DNA of 64,000 nucleotides from Methanobacterium spitsbergense (lineage in GTDB: Archaea; Methanobacteriota; Methanobacteria; Methanobacteriales; Methanobacteriaceae), in NCBI RefSeq assembly GCF_019931065.1, contig NZ_JAIOUQ010000007.1, positions 245,623-309,622 of the forward strand. The letters are read 5' to 3'. Of this stretch, positions 60,271-64,000 are shown piece after piece. The notes beneath the pieces are model-generated. The model saw nothing but the letters and a program-made list of their open reading frames with translations, had not been told where the DNA came from and ran no database searches. Made by a program: the position numbers and the translations under genes. Every line of letters begins with the position of its first letter. Positions within the stretch are counted from its first letter, which is position 1.

Positions 60271-60497
60271 TTTATTAATATTCATATTTAGAATTGGTTT
60301 ATTTACAAATATTTTCTGAGTTTGGAAATAATATAATCAAAAAAAAATTAGACTATTTTTTATGGAAATTTTTATTTTTTTGTAAAGTTTTTAGTTTAAT
60401 GAAATTAATATGGGAGTTATTACATATTATATTCCTATATAAAATTTAATTAATAATAATATATTTTAAATTTATTCAAATTTTGAGGAAGTAGAAA

Positions 60498-61130
60498 ATG
60501 AAGTGTACTGTTTGCGGATCTGAATCCTGCGAAATATTAAAATCCAAGGGTAAAACCTCCAAAGAGCTTTTATTGAAATGTAACAAATGTGGAAACATTT
60601 TTAGAGAAACTGTAGAAGTAGAAAAACCCGTTGATGTGCGTGTTGTTGTAAGTGAATATGAATCATCCCATAAAACATTGGTGAAGCTGTATCCCGATGA
60701 ATTTTTGGAGTTTGAAGGAGTTCTAGATCTTGATGGTCGTCCTGCTCAGATAACTTCCATTGAAAATAAGAGAGGTGGTAGGGTAATGGTGAGTCCTGTT
60801 TCAGAGATTGACACTATATGGGCCACATATATAGATACTCCCGCTCGTGTTGGAATTTCTGTTGATTATGGTGGAAGAATACTATCTAGAAAGGTTCAAG
60901 TTGATAGGGAATTTGAATTCACAATTGGGGATGTTGTTAAATTAGGAGATGTAATTTTTAAAATAAGAGCTATGAAAACTCAAGATAGAAAGATGAGAAA
61001 GGGTTTTGCTAAGGCATTTGTGATTAAAAGAGTATATGGTCGGCCTGGAGATGATTTAAAGCGTTACCAATATGATTTAACTTCTAAAATATTTAAGTTG
61101 GATGGTGTTGAAACAGATGAGGAAAGATAG
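60498..61130 (+). CDS. HVO_0476 family zinc-ribbon protein
   Basis: The 210-residue protein starts with a zinc ribbon (CTVCGSESCE, then CNKCG), followed by about 150 residues with a GGRVMVSPVSEIDTIWATY motif. It matches the archaeal HVO_0476 family of unknown function, probably nucleic-acid or ribosome linked. Its 3' end overlaps pcm by 14 bases. Confidence 0.82.
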   Translation: MKCTVCGSESCEILKSKGKTSKELLLKCNKCGNIFRETVEVEKPVDVRVVVSEYESSHKTLVKLYPDEFLEFEGVLDLDGRPAQITSIENKRGGRVMVSPVSEIDTIWATYIDTPARVGISVDYGGRILSRKVQVDREFEFTIGDVVKLGDVIFKIRAMKTQDRKMRKGFAKAFVIKRVYGRPGDDLKRYQYDLTSKIFKLDGVETDEER

Positions 61131-61770
61131 AGAACAGTTAGTTTCCAACCTTTCAGATAGGGGATATATAAATTCTGAAATAGTCAAAGATGCTATGATA
61201 AAGGTTCCGCGTGAAGAATTCATGACTCCTGAAACAAAGAGTTATGCATATCTTGATAGGCCAATACCTTTGAAAAATGGTCAAACAATATCTGCACCTC
61301 ATATGGTTGCTATTATATGCGAAAAACTTGGCCTAAAAAAAGGTATGAAGGTTTTAGAGATAGGAACCGGTTTTGGGTATAATGCTGCTGTGGTGGCAGA
61401 GATAATTGGCCCCGAAGGGCATGTTTATACTATTGAACGAATTGAAAATTTAAAAAATACTGCCGAACAGAATTTGAATCGTACAGGTTATTCTAAAAAT
61501 GTTACTCTAATATTGGGTGATGGTACCAATGGATACAATGAACAGGCACCTTACGATCGAATATACGCTACTGCGAGTGCACCAAAGATACCAGAGCCTT
61601 TAAAAAAACAGTTAAAAATTGGGGGACGATTGATGACTCCAATTGGTCAGGATACATCAGTTCAAGAGTTACTTTGTTTAACAAGGATCAATGAGAATGA
61701 TTACAAGTCCCATAATCTTGGTGGTGTTGTTTTTGTTCCAATGATATGGGAACATGGTTGGCCAGAGTAA
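61117..61770 (+). CDS. pcm: Protein-L-isoaspartate O-methyltransferase
   Basis: The 217-residue enzyme repairs isoaspartyl residues. The SAM-binding motif is VLEIGTGFGYNAAVVAE. PRE(E)FMTPETKSYAYLD and GQTISAPHMVA are typical of Pcm. The start at ATG 61117 falls inside the end of the zinc-ribbon gene. Confidence 0.92.
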   Translation: MRKDREQLVSNLSDRGYINSEIVKDAMIKVPREEFMTPETKSYAYLDRPIPLKNGQTISAPHMVAIICEKLGLKKGMKVLEIGTGFGYNAAVVAEIIGPEGHVYTIERIENLKNTAEQNLNRTGYSKNVTLILGDGTNGYNEQAPYDRIYATASAPKIPEPLKKQLKIGGRLMTPIGQDTSVQELLCLTRINENDYKSHNLGGVVFVPMIWEHGWPE

Positions 61771-61961
61771 ATTAAACCTAAATTATTGCTTGGTAGTATT
61801 CCTATTTTTAAATAAAAGTTTAGGTAATTTATTTCATTATTCAATTAAAAATCAAACCAAATAAAATTTCTAATTTAAATTTAACTCAAAATATTTAGAT
61901 AATTCATTGATAGATTAAATAACATATGTTAAATTGACCTATAGTTAAAAGGAAGAAGAAA

Positions 61962-63239
61962 ATGAAGATATACATTGATACATTTGGATGTACATTTAAT
62001 CAAGCAGATTCTCAAATAATGGCGGGATTATTGAATGAGAATAATGGAAGTTTAACAAGTTCTATTGAAGATGCTGATGTAATCATTATAAACACATGTT
62101 ATGTAAAGCATCCCACTGAACAGAAGGTTATAACCAAGATTCAAAGGTTAAAGAATAGGTTTCCAGATAAAAAATTGATAATTTCAGGGTGTATGGTTGA
62201 AATAGATCCAGAAAAACTTGAAAAAGCCGCTCCAGAAGCTAGCTGGATAGGGCCTCATAAAATCCAAAATGCACCAGAAATAGTTAAATCAGTTATGGAT
62301 GGAAATATTGTTAGAGCTACAGGTTATTCTAATAAATCAAAGGTTTGTCTTCCAAAAATACGTTCAAACCCTTTAATACATATTATCCAAATATGCGAGG
62401 GCTGTGATGGTGCGTGTAGTTACTGTTGCACAAGATTTGCAAGAGGAAGTCTTCAGAGTTACTCCATTGAAATGATTAAAAGAGAAGCTGAACAGGCAGT
62501 ATCTGAAGGATGTAAAGAAATACAACTAACTGCGCAGGACTCAGCGGCGTTCGGTAGAGACAGTGGAGAATCACTTTCTAATTTGATGAACCATATTGCA
62601 GATATTGAAGGCGATTTTAAGATTAGAGTGGGTATGATGCATCCAAAAAGTATGATGGGTGATGTTGGAGGGATAATTGATGCATTCAAACGAGATAAAT
62701 TCTATAAGTTTCTCCATATTCCTATTCAAAGTGGAAATAATAAAATACTTAGTGATATGAATCGTTGCCACAGTGTAGAAGAATTCAAAGATATAGTAAC
62801 TAAGTTTAAAGAAGAAATAACAGATATTTCAATTTCAACTGATATCATAGTGGGATATCCAACAGAAGATGATGATGCATTTTTAGATACTATGGAATTA
62901 ATTCAAGAAATAAAACCTGATTTTCTACATATTTCTAAATATATGCACAGGCCAGGTACACCCTCTTCTGATCTTGAAGAAATAGGATATAATACCATGA
63001 AGAAACGTTCCAAGGCACTTAAATACTTGAAAGAAAAAATTGCAATTGAAAATAATATGGAATTGATTGGAACAACTCAGAAGGTTTTAGTAACAAATAA
63101 AGGTAGTAAAGGTGGATATGTTGCACGTACAAATTCATATAAAACAGTTATTATTGAAAATGCTATTATTGGAACATTTTTAGATGTTGTTATAACTGAT
63201 GCAAAGCCCACGTATTTAATTGGATCAAAATTAGATTAA
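61962..63239 (+). CDS. tRNA t6A37 methylthiotransferase (archaeal MtaB-type)
   Basis: The 425-residue protein has the UPF0004 cysteines C10, C46 and C77, the radical SAM motif CDGACSYC (C148, C152, C155) and a C-terminal TRAM domain. It adds methylthio to t6A at position 37 of tRNAs, as the eukaryotic CDKAL1-like enzymes do. The start follows AAAAGGAAGAAGAAA. Confidence 0.92.
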   Translation: MKIYIDTFGCTFNQADSQIMAGLLNENNGSLTSSIEDADVIIINTCYVKHPTEQKVITKIQRLKNRFPDKKLIISGCMVEIDPEKLEKAAPEASWIGPHKIQNAPEIVKSVMDGNIVRATGYSNKSKVCLPKIRSNPLIHIIQICEGCDGACSYCCTRFARGSLQSYSIEMIKREAEQAVSEGCKEIQLTAQDSAAFGRDSGESLSNLMNHIADIEGDFKIRVGMMHPKSMMGDVGGIIDAFKRDKFYKFLHIPIQSGNNKILSDMNRCHSVEEFKDIVTKFKEEITDISISTDIIVGYPTEDDDAFLDTMELIQEIKPDFLHISKYMHRPGTPSSDLEEIGYNTMKKRSKALKYLKEKIAIENNMELIGTTQKVLVTNKGSKGGYVARTNSYKTVIIENAIIGTFLDVVITDAKPTYLIGSKLD

Positions 63240-63371
63240 ATGCAATATTTTAACTGAGAATAACGCAATAAAAAAATAAAATTTCTACTTTGTTTTATTC
63301 ATGTGTATTTCATTCTAATTTTATTGAAGTATTTTCAAAAAAATATTAGTAGATTATCTATTTTTTTTGTT

Positions 63372-64000
63372 TTAGTTTGTTCCGATTCTTATTGCATTTA
63401 AAATAACAGCCAGGGTTAGTCCCATGTCTCCAAATGCTACTGCCATCCACAATGATACGAATCCGAGTACAGCAAAAATAGCGAATGACCCCTTAACAAT
63501 AATTGATAAAGAAACGTTTTGTTTGACAATGGACATTGTCCTTCTACTTAAGTCTATTAGATAATTAATTTTTGAGATGTCATCGTGCATTAAAGCAATA
63601 TCTGCAGTTTCTATGGCTACATCAGAACCTGCTGTCCCCATTGCAATACCTACATTTGATATGGCTAGTGCGGGTGCATCATTTACACCATCACCAACCA
63701 TTGCAACGTGTTTATCTTTATCAATTAGTTTGTTGATAATTTCAACTTTATCTTTGGGTAATAATCCGGAATAATAATCATTTATACCTATTTCAGAAGA
63801 TACTGCTCTAGCTGTTCCTTTATTATCTCCAGTAAGCATTATGGTTCTTATATTCTTTTCTTTAAGTATTGTAATGGTTTTTTTAGAAAGAGGCCTAATT
63901 TTGTCCATTAATCCTATTAACCCAATAATATGTTGATCATCACCTATCATAACAATTGTTTTGCCTTCGTTTTCAATTTTATTTATTATTTTATCAGGAA
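63372..64000 (-). CDS. Heavy-metal P-type ATPase (partial, C-terminal part)
   Basis: The frame runs from the right edge to the stop codon near 63372. It shows the C-terminal part of the P domain, IMLTGDN, then [12 protein letters not shown], and the last membrane helices. This is the P1B-type heavy-metal ATPase (Cd/Zn/Pb or Cu). The phosphorylation-site part lies outside the window, so the metal cannot be judged. The ending [19 protein letters not shown] is typical. Confidence 0.88.
   Translation of the reverse strand, partial: PDKIINKIENEGKTIVMIGDDQHIIGLIGLMDKIRPLSKKTITILKEKNIRTIMLTGDNKGTARAVSSEIGINDYYSGLLPKDKVEIINKLIDKDKHVAMVGDGVNDAPALAISNVGIAMGTAGSDVAIETADIALMHDDISKINYLIDLSRRTMSIVKQNVSLSIIVKGSFAIFAVLGFVSLWMAVAFGDMGLTLAVILNAIRIGTN

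Noticed and set aside
60346..60400. Third copy of the AT-rich repeat (TTTTTTTGTAAAGTTT)
   Set aside because: Only about 20 bases match repeat A/B and the rest differs, so it is not counted as a copy.

Overview
The window comes from a methanogenic archaeon of the order Methanobacteriales, most likely a Methanobacterium. The DNA is AT-rich, promoters carry archaeal TATA boxes, and starts follow GGAGG or GGTGA ribosome-binding sites. The gene content is diagnostic: methanofuran synthesis (mfnD, mfnF), ribofuranosylaminobenzene-phosphate synthase for methanopterin, a homoaconitase small subunit for coenzyme B, CDP-archaeol synthase beside a tetraether-lipid synthase, the aspartate-semialdehyde sulfurtransferase pair for homocysteine, deoxyhypusine synthase, Alba, NOG1, and a Mur-type ligase suited to a pseudomurein wall. 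Assignments come from reading the sequence and remembered family features; no database search was possible.

Positions 1-26,000 form an accessory region. It holds a peptide transporter, a cation diffusion facilitator, a DUF368 lipid-phosphate translocase homologue, and a radical SAM/SPASM enzyme beside a Cys-rich mini-protein (a possible modified-peptide pair). It also holds a small sulfite-reductase-like protein, DUF2769 Cys-rich proteins, tRNA-Ser(CGA), a lipoprotein with a G12 tract in its leader, and two copies of a regulator plus four-helix membrane protein cassette. Redox flavoproteins, Alba and a FUSC membrane protein follow. This part shows visible decay: a degenerate carbonic-anhydrase-like copy with a 140-150 bp flanking repeat, a frameshifted small membrane protein, a frameshifted DUF2769 gene, a chimera of two broken genes, and a PAS histidine kinase with a nonsense codon and a frameshift.

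Positions 26,500-40,700 are mostly housekeeping: an HTH-CBS regulator, deoxyhypusine synthase, pyrF, the cobalt/nickel ECF transporter cbiMNQO, the homocysteine pair, tldD, AMMECR1, NOG1 and Hsp20. Positions 40,700-48,400 hold a glutaminase-less GlmS-like SIS protein beside an unusual ThiN-HIT fusion, an FAD synthase (ribL), a flippase, a MurT-like ligase and hisA. After these comes a short relic of an IS200/IS605-type tnpB element with its terminal hairpins.

Positions 48,400-64,000 are a dense biosynthetic and RNA-modification block: an M24 peptidase, truA, a DUF460 protein, wecB with an extra C-terminal tail, mfnD-mfnF, a secreted M14-like protein, carS facing tes, beta-RFAP synthase, hacB, a zinc-ribbon protein, pcm, the tRNA methylthiotransferase and the C-terminal part of a metal P-type ATPase. 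Both window edges cut a gene.

The features that most merit follow-up are the radical SAM plus Cys-rich peptide pair, the ThiN-HIT fusion, the tnpB relic, the very short CC/CELEI peptide genes, the G12 leader tract and the duplicated regulator-membrane cassette.
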